A stretch of 64,000 bases of DNA from Altererythrobacter sp. C41. Lineage in GTDB: Bacteria > Pseudomonadota > Alphaproteobacteria > Sphingomonadales > Sphingomonadaceae. The notes below the pieces were generated by a model. The model saw nothing but the letters and a program-made list of their open reading frames with translations, had not been told where the DNA came from and made no database searches. The stretch spans positions 124,001 through 188,000 of the forward strand of contig NZ_JAEVFE010000001.1 of the NCBI RefSeq assembly GCF_016803135.1, read 5' to 3'. This document shows positions 32,204 through 41,920 of this stretch, piece after piece. Each line of letters starts with the position of its first letter. The stretch's first letter is position 1. A program made the position numbers and the translations under genes.

Positions 32204-33409
32204 CTACGGCCTCGCGCGGGGAAGGCAGGTGCCCACGGGCGGTGAGGCGAAGATCCGGCAGTCGAAATAGACCGCCTCGGCATTGCCGTTTCGCGCCGGC
32301 AGGAAACTGAAGCGAAGCGCGCGGCGTGCATCATCGGACAAGGGCAACTCGCTCGGAATCGCGGCCGCATCGTCCCAGCCGTAGACTTGGCAATAAACGC
32401 CGCCCGGACACAGAGCCCGGGCGCGCTCAACCAGCGTCTGAGGCGAATCTCCGCGCGCTACCAACACGAAATGCACGCCGGGCGTGGGAGAGGCGGGAGA
32501 TGCGGTCGGTGCATCCGCAGCCGCGGTCGGCTTTTCCTCCGTCTCATGCTTGCCGGCTGCGGTGATGGTGCGGACTGCCGTGCCCTGTTCGGCAAGCCGG
32601 GGGAGGAGCAGGTCCGCGGGCCGATCGACCTCCTGCGCCGTCCTGCGCAGCGCCAGGGGGTCGGGCTCGCCGCCCGAATAGCGCGCCGACATCGCCGCGC
32701 CGCTTCCCCACCATCCGCGCCAGCGGAAGAACAGGTGCGGCCCGACTGCCGCGATCTTGTCCAGCTCGCCGCTCCAGGCGGGATAGACGTAGTCCGCATG
32801 GTAGTGCGTAGCGGTCCCTACCGGCGCGTGTGCGTAACCGCCCAGCGCCTCTTCCGCCCGCTGCCGCGCCGCGCGCCACAGGGTCTCCGAATAGCTGCGC
32901 GCGAGCGAGCCGTCGCAGGTGAACGTGAACTGGCATCCGGTAGGTCGCTCCGAGCCCTGGAAGACCACGCCGCAGACCGTATCCGCGAAAGCCGGGTGGC
33001 GTACGCGGTTGAGGATCACCTGCATAACTGCCCGCTGATCGGCATCACCCGCGCCGGCCTCGGCCATGGCGGCGAGCGCGAGGCAATCTCGCGCTCGGGC
33101 GCGGTCGGTGGAGCTGCCGCGAAAAACAAATGGGCGGGCGGCTGCGGGATCGGTCTCGGCAAAGGGAACCGCGGCATTGCGCTCCCGTGCATCCTCGGCC
33201 GGAAGCGTGGAGAGGATCGTGCCCTCGTCCTCGGCGCTGGCCGGGAGGGCATCGAGTGGCGCTGATATGGGGGAGGAGGGAACCGCCTTGATTGCGGGCC
33301 GATCGACTACGCCGAACACCACCAGTGCGGCGAAAGCGAGCGCGAGAATTGTGGAGACCGCGTAGAGCGGCGCGTTCTCGCGCAACTGCCCGGATCGGTT
33401 CTCGTCCAT
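32204..33409 (-). CDS. SleB-type cell wall hydrolase
   Basis: A 401-residue protein anchored by one N-terminal membrane helix (about 15-36). A Hydrolase_2/SleB domain follows at about 105-225: CLALAAMAEAGAGDADQRAVMQVILNRV with the catalytic Glu, then GCQFTFTCDGS and HYHADYVYPAW. A Pro/Ala-rich linker and a C-terminal tail of unknown fold (VHFVLVARGDSPQTLVERAR) end the chain. It probably cleaves peptidoglycan in the periplasm as a lytic transglycosylase or amidase. The lysozyme-like role is family knowledge. Confidence 0.88.
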   Translation of the reverse strand: MDENRSGQLRENAPLYAVSTILALAFAALVVFGVVDRPAIKAVPSSPISAPLDALPASAEDEGTILSTLPAEDARERNAAVPFAETDPAAARPFVFRGSSTDRARARDCLALAAMAEAGAGDADQRAVMQVILNRVRHPAFADTVCGVVFQGSERPTGCQFTFTCDGSLARSYSETLWRAARQRAEEALGGYAHAPVGTATHYHADYVYPAWSGELDKIAAVGPHLFFRWRGWWGSGAAMSARYSGGEPDPLALRRTAQEVDRPADLLLPRLAEQGTAVRTITAAGKHETEEKPTAAADAPTASPASPTPGVHFVLVARGDSPQTLVERARALCPGGVYCQVYGWDDAAAIPSELPLSDDARRALRFSFLPARNGNAEAVYFDCRIFASPPVGTCLPRARP

Positions 33410-33453
33410 TGCCGCTATCTAGCGTCGCGAGCGGCGGTGACCAGTGGCAGCGC

Positions 33454-34674
33454 TCAGGCTGCCTGCGCGAGTTCCAACTCGAGCCGGTCCCAGATCTCCA
33501 CCAGTGCGGTGGTCAGATCGTCCATCATCGCTTCGGTATGCGTGGGGCCGGGGGTGAAGCGCAGCCGCTCGGTGCCGCGCGGCACGGTCGGGAAATTGAT
33601 CGGCTGCACATAGGCGCCGTATTCGGCGAGCAGGATGTCGCCGATCTTCTTCGCGCGCACAGGATCGCCGACCATCAGCGGCACGATATGCGTCTGGCTC
33701 GGCATGACCGGCAGGCCGGCAGCGGCGAACTTCGCCTTGAGCAGCGCGGCGTTGCGCTGCTGCGCCTCACGCTCCTCGTTCGATTCCTTGAGGTGCCGCA
33801 CGGCCGCGAGGACGCCCGCCACGAGAACGGGGCTGAGCGAAGTCGTGAAGATGAACCCCGGCGCATAGCTGCGGATGCAGTCGATCACGCGCGTATCGGC
33901 CGCAATGTAGCCGCCCATGACGCCGAACGCCTTGCCCAGCGTGCCTTCGATGATGTCGATCCGGTGCGCAGCCTCGTCACGCTCCGAAATTCCGCCGCCT
34001 CGCTTGCCGTACATGCCGACGGCGTGAACCTCGTCGATATAGGTCAGCGCGTTGTATTTCTCGGCGAGGTCGCAGATCGCGTGGATCGGGGCGATGTCGG
34101 CGTCCATCGAATAGACGCTCTCGAACGCGATCAGCTTGGGCGTCTCGGGCGCTTCGGCCGCGAGCAGCTCTTCCAGATGCTCGACGTCGTTGTGTCGGAA
34201 CACGCGCTTCTCGCAGCCCGAGTTGCGGATACCGGCGATCATGCTGGCGTGGTTGAGCTCGTCGGAGAAGATCACGCAGCCAGGCAGCAGCTTGGCGAGC
34301 GTGGAGAGCGTCGCATCGTTGGAGACGTAGCCGCTGGTGAACAGCAGCGCGCCGTCCTTGCCGTGCAGGTCGGCGAGTTCGCGTTCGAGCTGGACGTGGA
34401 AGTGCGTGTTGCCCCCGATGTTGCGCGTGCCGCCGGATCCGGCGCCGACATCGTGCAGCGCCTCTTCCATCGCGGTGATGACTTTCGGGTGCTGGCCCAT
34501 CGAGAGGTAGTCGTTCGAGCACCAGACGGTGATCGGCTTCGGGCCGTTGTGCCCCGCGAAGCAGCGCGCATTGGGGAAGGTGCCCTTGTTGCGCATGATA
34601 TCGATGAAGACGCGGTAGCGGCCTTCTGAGTGCAGGCGGTCGATCGCCTGATCGAAGATCTGGTTGTAGTTCAT
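33454..34674 (-). CDS. hemA: 5-aminolevulinate synthase
   Basis: A 406-residue ALAS of the alpha-oxoamine synthase family. Substrate-binding [32 protein letters not shown], the Asp/His pair in [12 protein letters not shown] and PLP Lys in [14 protein letters not shown] are all present. It condenses glycine and succinyl-CoA, the C4 route to haem typical of Alphaproteobacteria. Full length for the family. It stands alone between the wall hydrolase and murI. Confidence 0.96.
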   Translation of the reverse strand: MNYNQIFDQAIDRLHSEGRYRVFIDIMRNKGTFPNARCFAGHNGPKPITVWCSNDYLSMGQHPKVITAMEEALHDVGAGSGGTRNIGGNTHFHVQLERELADLHGKDGALLFTSGYVSNDATLSTLAKLLPGCVIFSDELNHASMIAGIRNSGCEKRVFRHNDVEHLEELLAAEAPETPKLIAFESVYSMDADIAPIHAICDLAEKYNALTYIDEVHAVGMYGKRGGGISERDEAAHRIDIIEGTLGKAFGVMGGYIAADTRVIDCIRSYAPGFIFTTSLSPVLVAGVLAAVRHLKESNEEREAQQRNAALLKAKFAAAGLPVMPSQTHIVPLMVGDPVRAKKIGDILLAEYGAYVQPINFPTVPRGTERLRFTPGPTHTEAMMDDLTTALVEIWDRLELELAQAA

Positions 34675-34773
34675 CGCACGCTCGCGCCTCGCCGTCCGAT
34701 CCCGGCCATTCGGGCAGGCGTTTAGGCTGCTCTAGTCTCTATTTCCACTGCGATCTTTGCGAGCGATTCGCAG

Positions 34774-35568
34774 CTAGAATTTCTCAAGACGCTCGATCCC
34801 GCAGGCGCGGAACGCCTTGGCGAGCGGTTCGAACTCCTCGATCGGTCCTGTCGTCACGGCCCGATCCGGCTCGCTTCGCGCCATGGGCTGCCCCGCGACG
34901 AGGTGTGCGATCCGGCGCGCGATGCCTTGGGCGCCATCGACGAACTTCACCTGCGCACCGAACGCCTCCGCCAGTTCGGCCTGCAAGAGGGGGAAGTGGG
35001 TGCAGGCGAGCACGACCGTGTCGATCTCCTCCCCGCCGGGCTGTGTGCGAAGCCCCGCCACGGCTTCATCGATCGCGGCAGGGTCGACCGCACGCCCGCG
35101 TAGCTTGGCTTCCGCCGCCTCGACCAGACCGGGCGCGGCATGACGCAGCAGCGTCCTGCCGTCCGCGAACTGAGATTCGAGGTTGTCGACATAGGCCTGG
35201 CGGATCGTCGCCGCCGTGCCGAGCAAGCCGATCGTACCGCTGCGCGTCTCGCTCGCCGCGGGCTTGATCGCAGGTACCGTTCCGACGATCGGGATCTCGA
35301 GCACCTCGCGCACCATGCCGAGCGCTATCGTGCTTGCGGTGTTGCACGCGATGCAGATCAGCCGCGGGTTCCAGCGCTCCGCCATCCGTCCGAGCAGCCC
35401 GCAGACCCGTGCCGCGACTTCCGCCTCGCTCTTGGTGCCATAAGGCAGGCCGGCGAGATCCGCGGCGTAGATCACCGGCGCGTGCGGCAGCGTCTTGCGC
35501 ACCTCCGCGAGCACGCTGAGCCCGCCGACACCGGAATCGAACAGCAGGATGGGGGATGAATCGTCCAA
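34774..35568 (-). CDS. murI: Glutamate racemase
   Basis: A 264-residue Asp/Glu racemase with the two-cysteine active site: ILLFDSGVGGLSVL, ICIACNTASTIA (first Cys) and VVLACTHFPLLQ (second Cys). It makes D-glutamate for peptidoglycan. The start is TTG at 35568; the nearby ATG at 35576 is out of frame. GGAA lies eight bases upstream of the TTG. Family B repeats occupy the upstream gap shared with divergent plsY. Confidence 0.92.
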   Translation of the reverse strand: MDDSSPILLFDSGVGGLSVLAEVRKTLPHAPVIYAADLAGLPYGTKSEAEVAARVCGLLGRMAERWNPRLICIACNTASTIALGMVREVLEIPIVGTVPAIKPAASETRSGTIGLLGTAATIRQAYVDNLESQFADGRTLLRHAAPGLVEAAEAKLRGRAVDPAAIDEAVAGLRTQPGGEEIDTVVLACTHFPLLQAELAEAFGAQVKFVDGAQGIARRIAHLVAGQPMARSEPDRAVTTGPIEEFEPLAKAFRACGIERLEKF

Positions 35569-35578
35569 GGAACCATTT

Positions 35579-35667
35579 CCGTTCGGGCCGCGCTTGTCGA
35601 AGCCCCGCTTTTTCTTCTAGCGCCGTAGAAGAGAGAACGGCCCTTCGACAAGCTCGGGGCGAACGGT
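35579..35667. repeat. Family B palindromes, inverted doublet
   Basis: Inverted copies of the GCTTGTCGAAG / CTTCGACAAGC unit at about 35590-35605 and 35640-35667, each flanked by CCGTTCG or CGAACGG. Same family as 2815-2902. It fills the region between divergent murI and plsY, so transcripts from either gene may carry it in the 5' leader. Confidence 0.85.
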
Positions 35668-35698
35668 TATCTGCTGTCGAATAGGGAGGGGCGCTGCC

Positions 35699-36322
35699 AT
35701 GGACGTGACCACCGATAGCTTGCTTGCCGCGCTGCTCGGCTACTTGTGCGGTTCGATCCCGTTCGGACTGATCCTGGCGCGGCTTGCCGGGCTGGGCGAC
35801 GTGCGCAAGATCGGCAGCGGCAATATCGGCGCGACCAATGTGCTGCGCACCGGCAACAAGGCCGTCGCCGCGGCTACCCTGCTGCTCGACCTTGCCAAGG
35901 GGCTCGTGGCGGTGCTGCTCGCCGTGCACCTGCTCACCGGGCCGAGCGAGATGCCGGGCGCCGCGCTCGGTCCGGCCCCGGTGGCCGCGGTGTTTGCCGT
36001 GCTCGGTCACTGTTTTCCGGTCTGGCTCGAGTTCAAGGGGGGGAAGGGGGTTGCGACCAATGCCGGCGTCAGCTTCGGCCTCGCCTGGCCCATCGGGCTT
36101 GCCTACGCACTCATCTGGCTCGGGGTTCTGGGGTTGAGCCGGATCAGCTCGCTGGCAGGGATGAGCGCGGTGGTCGCCGCAGCGATCGTCGCGGCGGTCC
36201 TCGGTTACGCCGCCTACGTTCCCGCGCTGGTGTTCATCGCATTGATCGTGATCTGGCTCCACCGCGAGAACCTCAAGCGTTTGGCGAACGGCACCGAACC
36301 GAAGGTCGGCTCCAAGGGGTGA
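35699..36322 (+). CDS. plsY: Glycerol-3-phosphate acyltransferase PlsY
   Basis: A 207-residue inner-membrane enzyme with about five helices. Its three cytoplasmic motifs are visible: GSIPFGLILAR, DVRKIGSGNIGATNVLR and FKGGKGVATNAGV, then HRENLKRLANGTEPKVG at the end. It transfers acyl from acyl-phosphate to glycerol-3-phosphate, the first step of phospholipid synthesis. The stop overlaps the dprA GTG start (GTGA). Confidence 0.95.
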   Translation: MDVTTDSLLAALLGYLCGSIPFGLILARLAGLGDVRKIGSGNIGATNVLRTGNKAVAAATLLLDLAKGLVAVLLAVHLLTGPSEMPGAALGPAPVAAVFAVLGHCFPVWLEFKGGKGVATNAGVSFGLAWPIGLAYALIWLGVLGLSRISSLAGMSAVVAAAIVAAVLGYAAYVPALVFIALIVIWLHRENLKRLANGTEPKVGSKG

Positions 36323-37413
36323 GCGCGCTCTCGCAGCCCGAAGCCTTCGCGCGCATTCGGCTACTGCGCTCGCCCAACGTCGGCCCGGTTTCCTACGCGC
36401 AACTGCTTCGGCGGTTCGGCAGCGCGCAAGCCGCGCTGGAGGCGCTGCCCGATCTCGGCCGGCGTGGCGGGCGCGACTATCGCGCGGCGCCCGCCGAACG
36501 GATCGAACGCGAGGTCGAGGCGGTACGTGCCGCCGGCGCGCGCTACCTGTTCCACGATCAGCCCGGCTTTCCGCCGCTTCTGGCTGAGATCGAAAGCGTA
36601 CCGCCGATCCTGACCTTCCGGGGCGACCTCGCGCTCGCGGCAAAGCCGTGCGTCGCGATGGTCGGCGCACGCAACGCCTCGGCGGCGGCGGTCAAGCTGG
36701 CGCGCGATTTCGCGGCGGCGCTGAGCGAAGCGGGTTTCGTCGTCGTCTCGGGCCTGGCACGCGGCATCGACGGCGCGGCGCATCGCGGGGCGCTTCCGGC
36801 CACGATCGGTGTGATCGCGAGCGGCATCGACATCGCCTACCCGCCGCAGCACGCCGAACTGCAGGAGGAGATCTCGGCCACTGGCCTCGTCCTCGCCGAG
36901 CAGCCGCCGGGTACCGAGCCGCGCGGCAGCCATTTCCCGAGCCGCAACCGCATCATCGCGGGACTCGCCGCGGGAACACTGGTGGTAGAGGCCGCGCCCA
37001 GATCCGGTTCTCTGATCACGGCACGCCTCGCAGGCGAAGCGGGGCGCGAGGTCATGGCGATCCCGGGCAGTCCGCTCGACGCCCGTTCGCAAGGCTGCAA
37101 CCAGTTGATCCGCGACGGCGCGGTCCTCGTCCAGACTCCGGAGGACGTGGTCGAGCTTCTCAACGGCTTCGACGGCACGCCGCGCTCCACCTTTCGCGAA
37201 GCCGCGCCAGGATACGACTGCACGCCCGACGAATTCGAAGACGCGGAGCCGGCCAACATCAGCGGCCTGCTTACGACAGCGCCGGTCCCGGTAGACGAAC
37301 TGATCCGCCAATCGAACACTGGCGCAGCGGCCGTTCAGATGGCGCTGCTGGAACTCGAGATCGCCGGACGACTACAGCGACACGCGGGCGGGAGGGTCTC
37401 GCTCGTGAGATAA
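36319..37413 (+). CDS. dprA: DNA-processing protein DprA
   Basis: A 364-residue DprA/Smf protein. The N-terminal SAM-like region (RIRLLRSPNVGPVSYAQLL) precedes the Rossmann core with AMVGARNASAAAV, VVSGLARGIDGAAHRGAL, FPSRNRIIAGLA and EAAPRSGSLITA. The C-terminal winged-helix-like DML1 domain (PVPVDELIRQSNT) is also present. It loads RecA on incoming single-stranded DNA during transformation. The GTG start overlaps the plsY stop. Confidence 0.93.
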   Translation: MSALSQPEAFARIRLLRSPNVGPVSYAQLLRRFGSAQAALEALPDLGRRGGRDYRAAPAERIEREVEAVRAAGARYLFHDQPGFPPLLAEIESVPPILTFRGDLALAAKPCVAMVGARNASAAAVKLARDFAAALSEAGFVVVSGLARGIDGAAHRGALPATIGVIASGIDIAYPPQHAELQEEISATGLVLAEQPPGTEPRGSHFPSRNRIIAGLAAGTLVVEAAPRSGSLITARLAGEAGREVMAIPGSPLDARSQGCNQLIRDGAVLVQTPEDVVELLNGFDGTPRSTFREAAPGYDCTPDEFEDAEPANISGLLTTAPVPVDELIRQSNTGAAAVQMALLELEIAGRLQRHAGGRVSLVR

Positions 37414-37429
37414 CCAAATAGGGGGGGAA

Positions 37430-38134
37430 ATGCATCGGAAGGCGGATTTCAGCGGAATTCTCGAGGAAACCTTCACCCTCGCACGTGAGGTCTCCGGTTA
37501 CCTGCTCATTTTTGTGATTGTGGTCGGCGGTTTGGGCGCGGTCAGCGAGATAGGCGGTGCCACCGATTCCGATCGCGTGTGGGGTTTCGGTTTTACCATC
37601 GGTGCCGACACCACGATCTTGGGCATCGCCGGTGTGGCCGCTCTCGTGGCCCATATCGTCGGCAGCTACCTCATCCTCGAAAGAATGCTCGAACTGCGCG
37701 GGCGATTGGGTTCAGGCGAAACGCGCATCTGGGCCTACTTCGGTCTTACGATCCTCACCTGGTTTGGCATAATATTTGGGCTGGTGTTGTTGATCGCGCC
37801 AGGCCTGATCCTGGCTATTCGCTGGAGCGCGACCTCGGGCTTCCTCATCGCACGGCGGACTGGCGTCGTCGAAGCGATGAGAGAAAGTTGGGACGCGACG
37901 CGAGGGCACAGTTGGCCGATCTTTTTTGCAGGGCTGGTGTGCTTCCTCCTGCCCATTGTTCCGATCGTCGCCGTCTCGAGTTTCATTGACTTTGCCGGGG
38001 CGGGGCCGGTCGGCGCAGCCATCGGCACGGGGCTTACCGATACGATATCCACCGTGCTCTTCCTCCCCCTCGGAATCGCAATCTTCACGCTGCTCGACGA
38101 GGGCACTCAGGAAATCGAGGAGGTCTTCGCCTGA
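37430..38134 (+). CDS. Uncharacterised multi-pass membrane protein
   Basis: A 234-residue protein with five to six hydrophobic helices, including YLLIFVIVVGGLGAV, ILGIAGVAALVAHIVGSYLI, YFGLTILTWFGIIFGLVLLI and WPIFFAGLVCFLLPIVPIVA. The pattern APGLILAIRWSATSGFLIARR followed by EAMRESWDATRG resembles the glycerophosphoryl-diester-phosphodiesterase membrane domain family. No catalytic motif is seen. It has a GGGGGG-type ribosome-binding site and lies between dprA and topA; function unknown. Confidence 0.8.
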   Translation: MHRKADFSGILEETFTLAREVSGYLLIFVIVVGGLGAVSEIGGATDSDRVWGFGFTIGADTTILGIAGVAALVAHIVGSYLILERMLELRGRLGSGETRIWAYFGLTILTWFGIIFGLVLLIAPGLILAIRWSATSGFLIARRTGVVEAMRESWDATRGHSWPIFFAGLVCFLLPIVPIVAVSSFIDFAGAGPVGAAIGTGLTDTISTVLFLPLGIAIFTLLDEGTQEIEEVFA

Positions 38135-38221
38135 TTGTCAGGCAAAATCATGGATTGACGAATACGCAGGAGCCTCGCCACCCTCGCGCACGTACACACG
38201 TAAGGGACCGTCTCCACTTCC

Positions 38222-40780
38222 ATGCAGCTTGTCATCGTCGAATCGCCCGCCAAGGCGAAGACCATCGAGAAATACCTGGGCAAGGACTTCAAGGTTCTCG
38301 CGTCCTACGGTCACGTCCGCGATCTGCCTCCCAAGGACGGGAGCGTGCGGCCGGACGAGGATTTCGCGATGGACTGGGAACTCTATCGAGACAAGCAGAG
38401 CCGCTTCAAGGAAATCGCCGACGCCGCGAAGAAGGCCGACCGGCTCGTGCTCGCGACCGACCCTGACCGGGAGGGCGAGGCGATTTCCTGGCACGTTCGC
38501 GAACTGCTGGCCAAGCGCAAGGCGCTGCCCAAGGACGTGGAGCGGGTGACCTTCAACGCAATCACCAAGCAGGCGGTGACCGACGCGATGAAGGCGCCGC
38601 GCGACCTCGATAGCGATCTGATCGACGCCTACCTCGCGCGCCGCGCGCTCGACTATCTCTACGGCTTCACGCTCTCGCCGGTGCTCTGGCGCCGTCTTCC
38701 GGGCGCCAAGAGCGCGGGCCGCGTACAGTCGGTCGCGCTCCGGCTGATCGTCGACCGCGAGCGTGAGATCGAGGCCTTCCGCGCGCAGGAATACTGGTCG
38801 GTCGTCGCGAAGCTGGAGCAGGACGGGACCGAGTTCGACGCGCGCCTCGTCAAGTACGACGGCAAGAAGCTCGACAAGCTGACGCTCGGCGACGAGGGCA
38901 GTGCGATGGCCGCCCGCGCTGCGGTGGAGCAGGGCCGCTTCACGGTCGAGGAGATCGAGACCAAGCCGCTCACCCGCAATCCCGCGCCGCCGTTCACCAC
39001 CTCGACGCTACAGCAGGAGGCTGCGCGCAAGCTCGGCTTCTCGGCCAGCCATACGATGCGGCTTGCGCAGTCGCTCTACGAGGCGGGCGCGATCACCTAC
39101 ATGCGAACCGACGGCGTGCAGATGGACGGCAGTGCGATCAGCGCCGCGCGCAAGGCAATCGCGGAGCGCTATGATGGGCATTATCTGCCCGAAAAGCCGC
39201 GCCATTACAGCACCAAGGCCAAGAATGCTCAGGAAGCGCACGAGGCGATCCGCCCGACCGATTTCTTGCGCGATCGCGCTGGGTCGGGGGACGAGGGGAA
39301 GCTCTACGACCTGATCTTCAAGCGCGCGATGGCGAGCCAGATGGCCGCCGCACGGCTCGAGCGCACGACCGTCACCCTGCGCGACGGGACCGGCAAGAAC
39401 GAACTGCGTGCGACCGGGCAGGTCGTGAAGTTCCCGGGCTTCTTCGCCGTCTATCAGGAGGGTTTCGACGACAGGGACAGCGACGACGACGAGGGCCTGC
39501 TGCCGGTCATGCACAAGGGCGACAGCCCGGTGAAGAAGGGCGTCGACGCCAACCAGCACTTCACGCAGCCGCCGCCGCGCTTTTCCGAAGCATCTCTGGT
39601 CAAGCGGCTCGAGGAGCTGGGCATCGGCCGGCCTTCGACCTACGCCTCGACGATCCAGACACTGCGCGACCGCGAATATGTACGGATGGAGAAAAACCGT
39701 TTCTTCGCAGAGGAATCAGGGCGGCTCCTCACGGCATTTCTGGAGCGCTTCTTCGAGCGCTACGTGGCCTACGATTTCACCGCCGGGATGGAGGATGAGC
39801 TCGACGAAGTCTCCGGCGGGCGCGAGGAATGGAAGGCGTTGCTCACCCAGTTCTGGCGCGACTTCAAGCCGAAGACCGAAGAAGTCATGGAGCGCAAACC
39901 CTCGGAAGTGACCGAGGCGCTCGACGATTTCCTGTCCGATTACCTCTTCCCGCCGCGCGCCGATGGCAAGGACCCGCGTACCTGTCCGCTGTGCGAAGCC
40001 GAGGGGCGCTCCGGCGGCCGGCTTGCGCTTCGTGGTGGACGCTACGGCGCGTTCGTCGCCTGCGCCAACTATCCCGAATGCAAGTTCACCCGCCGCTTTG
40101 CGCAGCCGGGCGCCGACGGGGAAGCCGCGGCCGACGACGGCGTGCTCGGCAAGCATCCTGAAACCGGCGAGGAGATCCACCGCAAGACCGGCCGCTTCGG
40201 CCCCTACATCCAGATGGGCGAGGGCAAGGACGCAAAGCGCGCCAGCATTCCCAAGGACCTGCCCGACTTCGACCTCGAATGGGCGATCAAGCTGCTCGAA
40301 CTGCCGCGCATCGTTGGTCAGCATCCGGAAACGGGTCAGGATATCGAAGCGAATATCGGGCGTTATGGTCCGTACCTGCGCCACAACGGAAAGTATGCCA
40401 AGCTGTCCTCGACCCGCGACGTTTTCGAGACCGGGATGAACGCCGCGGTCGCGGCGCTTGCCGAAGCGGCCCAGCGCGGCGGTCGCGGCACGCGTGCCAA
40501 GGCCGAGCCGATCAAGACCCTGGGGGCCCATCCGACGAGCGGCGGGGAGATCAAGGTCATGCCGGGCCGCTACGGCCCCTACGTCACCGACGGCGCGACC
40601 AACGCGACAATCCCGAAGGACGTGAAGCCGGAGGATATCACCGAAGCGCAGGCGATCGAACTGATCGACGCGAGGGCGGCGAAGGGTCCTGCGAAGAAGA
40701 AGGGCGGGCGAAAGGCGGCGCCGAAGAAGAAGCCTGCGGCGAAGAAGAAGGCGGCGCCGAAGAAAAGCGCAGCGAAATAG
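38222..40780 (+). CDS. topA: DNA topoisomerase I
   Basis: An 852-residue type IA topoisomerase. The Toprim domain starts LVIVESPAKAKTIEKYLG and has ATDPDREGEAISWH; the catalytic Tyr lies in AITYMRTDG; ARRALDYLYGF and GRPSTYASTIQTL follow. One zinc-ribbon (CPLCEAEG...CANYPEC) and several basic repeat modules with GRYGPY(L/V) form the C-terminus, which ends in a Lys/Ala-rich tail. It relaxes negative supercoils. A small basic protein gene begins 2 bp after its stop. Confidence 0.97.
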   Translation: MQLVIVESPAKAKTIEKYLGKDFKVLASYGHVRDLPPKDGSVRPDEDFAMDWELYRDKQSRFKEIADAAKKADRLVLATDPDREGEAISWHVRELLAKRKALPKDVERVTFNAITKQAVTDAMKAPRDLDSDLIDAYLARRALDYLYGFTLSPVLWRRLPGAKSAGRVQSVALRLIVDREREIEAFRAQEYWSVVAKLEQDGTEFDARLVKYDGKKLDKLTLGDEGSAMAARAAVEQGRFTVEEIETKPLTRNPAPPFTTSTLQQEAARKLGFSASHTMRLAQSLYEAGAITYMRTDGVQMDGSAISAARKAIAERYDGHYLPEKPRHYSTKAKNAQEAHEAIRPTDFLRDRAGSGDEGKLYDLIFKRAMASQMAAARLERTTVTLRDGTGKNELRATGQVVKFPGFFAVYQEGFDDRDSDDDEGLLPVMHKGDSPVKKGVDANQHFTQPPPRFSEASLVKRLEELGIGRPSTYASTIQTLRDREYVRMEKNRFFAEESGRLLTAFLERFFERYVAYDFTAGMEDELDEVSGGREEWKALLTQFWRDFKPKTEEVMERKPSEVTEALDDFLSDYLFPPRADGKDPRTCPLCEAEGRSGGRLALRGGRYGAFVACANYPECKFTRRFAQPGADGEAAADDGVLGKHPETGEEIHRKTGRFGPYIQMGEGKDAKRASIPKDLPDFDLEWAIKLLELPRIVGQHPETGQDIEANIGRYGPYLRHNGKYAKLSSTRDVFETGMNAAVAALAEAAQRGGRGTRAKAEPIKTLGAHPTSGGEIKVMPGRYGPYVTDGATNATIPKDVKPEDITEAQAIELIDARAAKGPAKKKGGRKAAPKKKPAAKKKAAPKKSAAK

Positions 40781-40782
40781 GC

Positions 40783-40965
40783 ATGGCGAAGGAACACTTC
40801 GAGCGCCACAAGCAACCGTGGAAGGCCGACGAGGCCGGTCAGCTCCGCACGCTGGCGGCCAAAGGCCACGGCCTCAAGGCGATCGCCAAGACTCTCAACC
40901 GCAGCGAGGAATCGGTCAAGGACTTCGCGAAGAAGAACAAGATCGGGATCGCGAAGAAGCGCTAG
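40783..40965 (+). CDS. 60-residue basic protein coupled to topA
   Basis: A short Lys-rich protein beginning AKEHFERHKQPWKADEAGQL, with LRTLAAKGHGLKAIAKTLNRSEESVKDFAKK, which looks like a single helix-turn-helix or SANT-type DNA-binding segment. It starts 2 bp after the topA stop and must be co-translated. No name can be given; its charge and motif suggest it binds DNA. Confidence 0.75.
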   Translation: MAKEHFERHKQPWKADEAGQLRTLAAKGHGLKAIAKTLNRSEESVKDFAKKNKIGIAKKR

Positions 40966-40971
40966 CGGTGC

Positions 40972-41901
40972 TCAGTCGCCGCTCCGGTGCGGAGCAAGCG
41001 TGGGCGTGGGCGCGCCCAACACCAGCTTGCGGGCGCGCAGGACCATGTCGAGAAATGGCGTTTCCAGATTGAGGAAGCGCCGCGCGGTCATGCCAAGGAA
41101 GCGCTCCGAGTCGCGCAGGAAGTGCGAGGCGTCGGTGTAGGCGCAGTCGATCGCCGCGTAACCTTCGGTCGCGCCGGTTTCCTTGAGCGCGATGAGCGAG
41201 CGCATGAACCGCGTGCGCATCAGCAGTATCTTGGGCGGGAAGCCGAAGCGTTTCAGCGACAGGCGGCGCAAGGTCTGCGGGTGCATGTCGAGTTCCTCCG
41301 CGATGTCCCGGGCGCTTTGGAACCGCTCGTCGAGCAGCAGCTGGTTGAGCGCAGCGATGTCGGCCTCGGCCGAATGCGGGCGAGCCATGTGCGAACGAAA
41401 GAAGCGGTCGAGGATCGGCTTGACCGCCGGTCCTTGATCCGACCGGCGCAACTCGCCGACCAGCGCGGCACAATCCGCCGTCGGCAGCAAGGTGTCGAGC
41501 GGGACCATGCGATTGCGGTAGCGGGATACGTCGATGTCGAGCAGGCGCGCGATGCCTGCGGGCGTCAGGCTCACACCGATCGTGACGCCGCCAAACGAGG
41601 TATGTCGCATCGCCTGGCTCGTCGTGCCGTAGAACCCGGCCTCCAGCAGCGGAGACCAGCGCCAGTCGCGCGCCTCGACCGTGATCGGCCGCTCCGCCAG
41701 CACGAAGCGGATGACGGGCCAGTTCGGCAGCATCCATTCGACGGCGCCCATCGCCTCCGGTCCTTCGGAGTCGAATACGAAATAATCGCCGATGAGCCCG
41801 GCGAGCGCGGGATCGGGCCGCTCGTATCGCAGGGCGGTGTAAGAGCGCAGCTTGAAAGATGCGGGATCGATCCCCGGCGTATGCGACCCGCTCTCGATCA
41901 T
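40972..41901 (-). CDS. AraC-family transcriptional regulator
   Basis: A 309-residue regulator. The C-terminal AraC helix-turn-helix pair occupies about 190-285: ARDIAEELDMHPQTLRRLSLKRFGF and AAIDCAYTDASHFLRDSERFLGM with the ARRF ending. The N-terminal domain resembles the arabinose-type cupin-like sensing domain of AraC proteins (FDSEGPEAMGAVEWMLPNW). The ligand is unknown. It follows era by 19 bp on the same strand and may share its transcript. Confidence 0.9.
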   Translation of the reverse strand: MIESGSHTPGIDPASFKLRSYTALRYERPDPALAGLIGDYFVFDSEGPEAMGAVEWMLPNWPVIRFVLAERPITVEARDWRWSPLLEAGFYGTTSQAMRHTSFGGVTIGVSLTPAGIARLLDIDVSRYRNRMVPLDTLLPTADCAALVGELRRSDQGPAVKPILDRFFRSHMARPHSAEADIAALNQLLLDERFQSARDIAEELDMHPQTLRRLSLKRFGFPPKILLMRTRFMRSLIALKETGATEGYAAIDCAYTDASHFLRDSERFLGMTARRFLNLETPFLDMVLRARKLVLGAPTPTLAPHRSGD

Positions 41902-41920
41902 GGGGCGGTCGGCATGGGAT

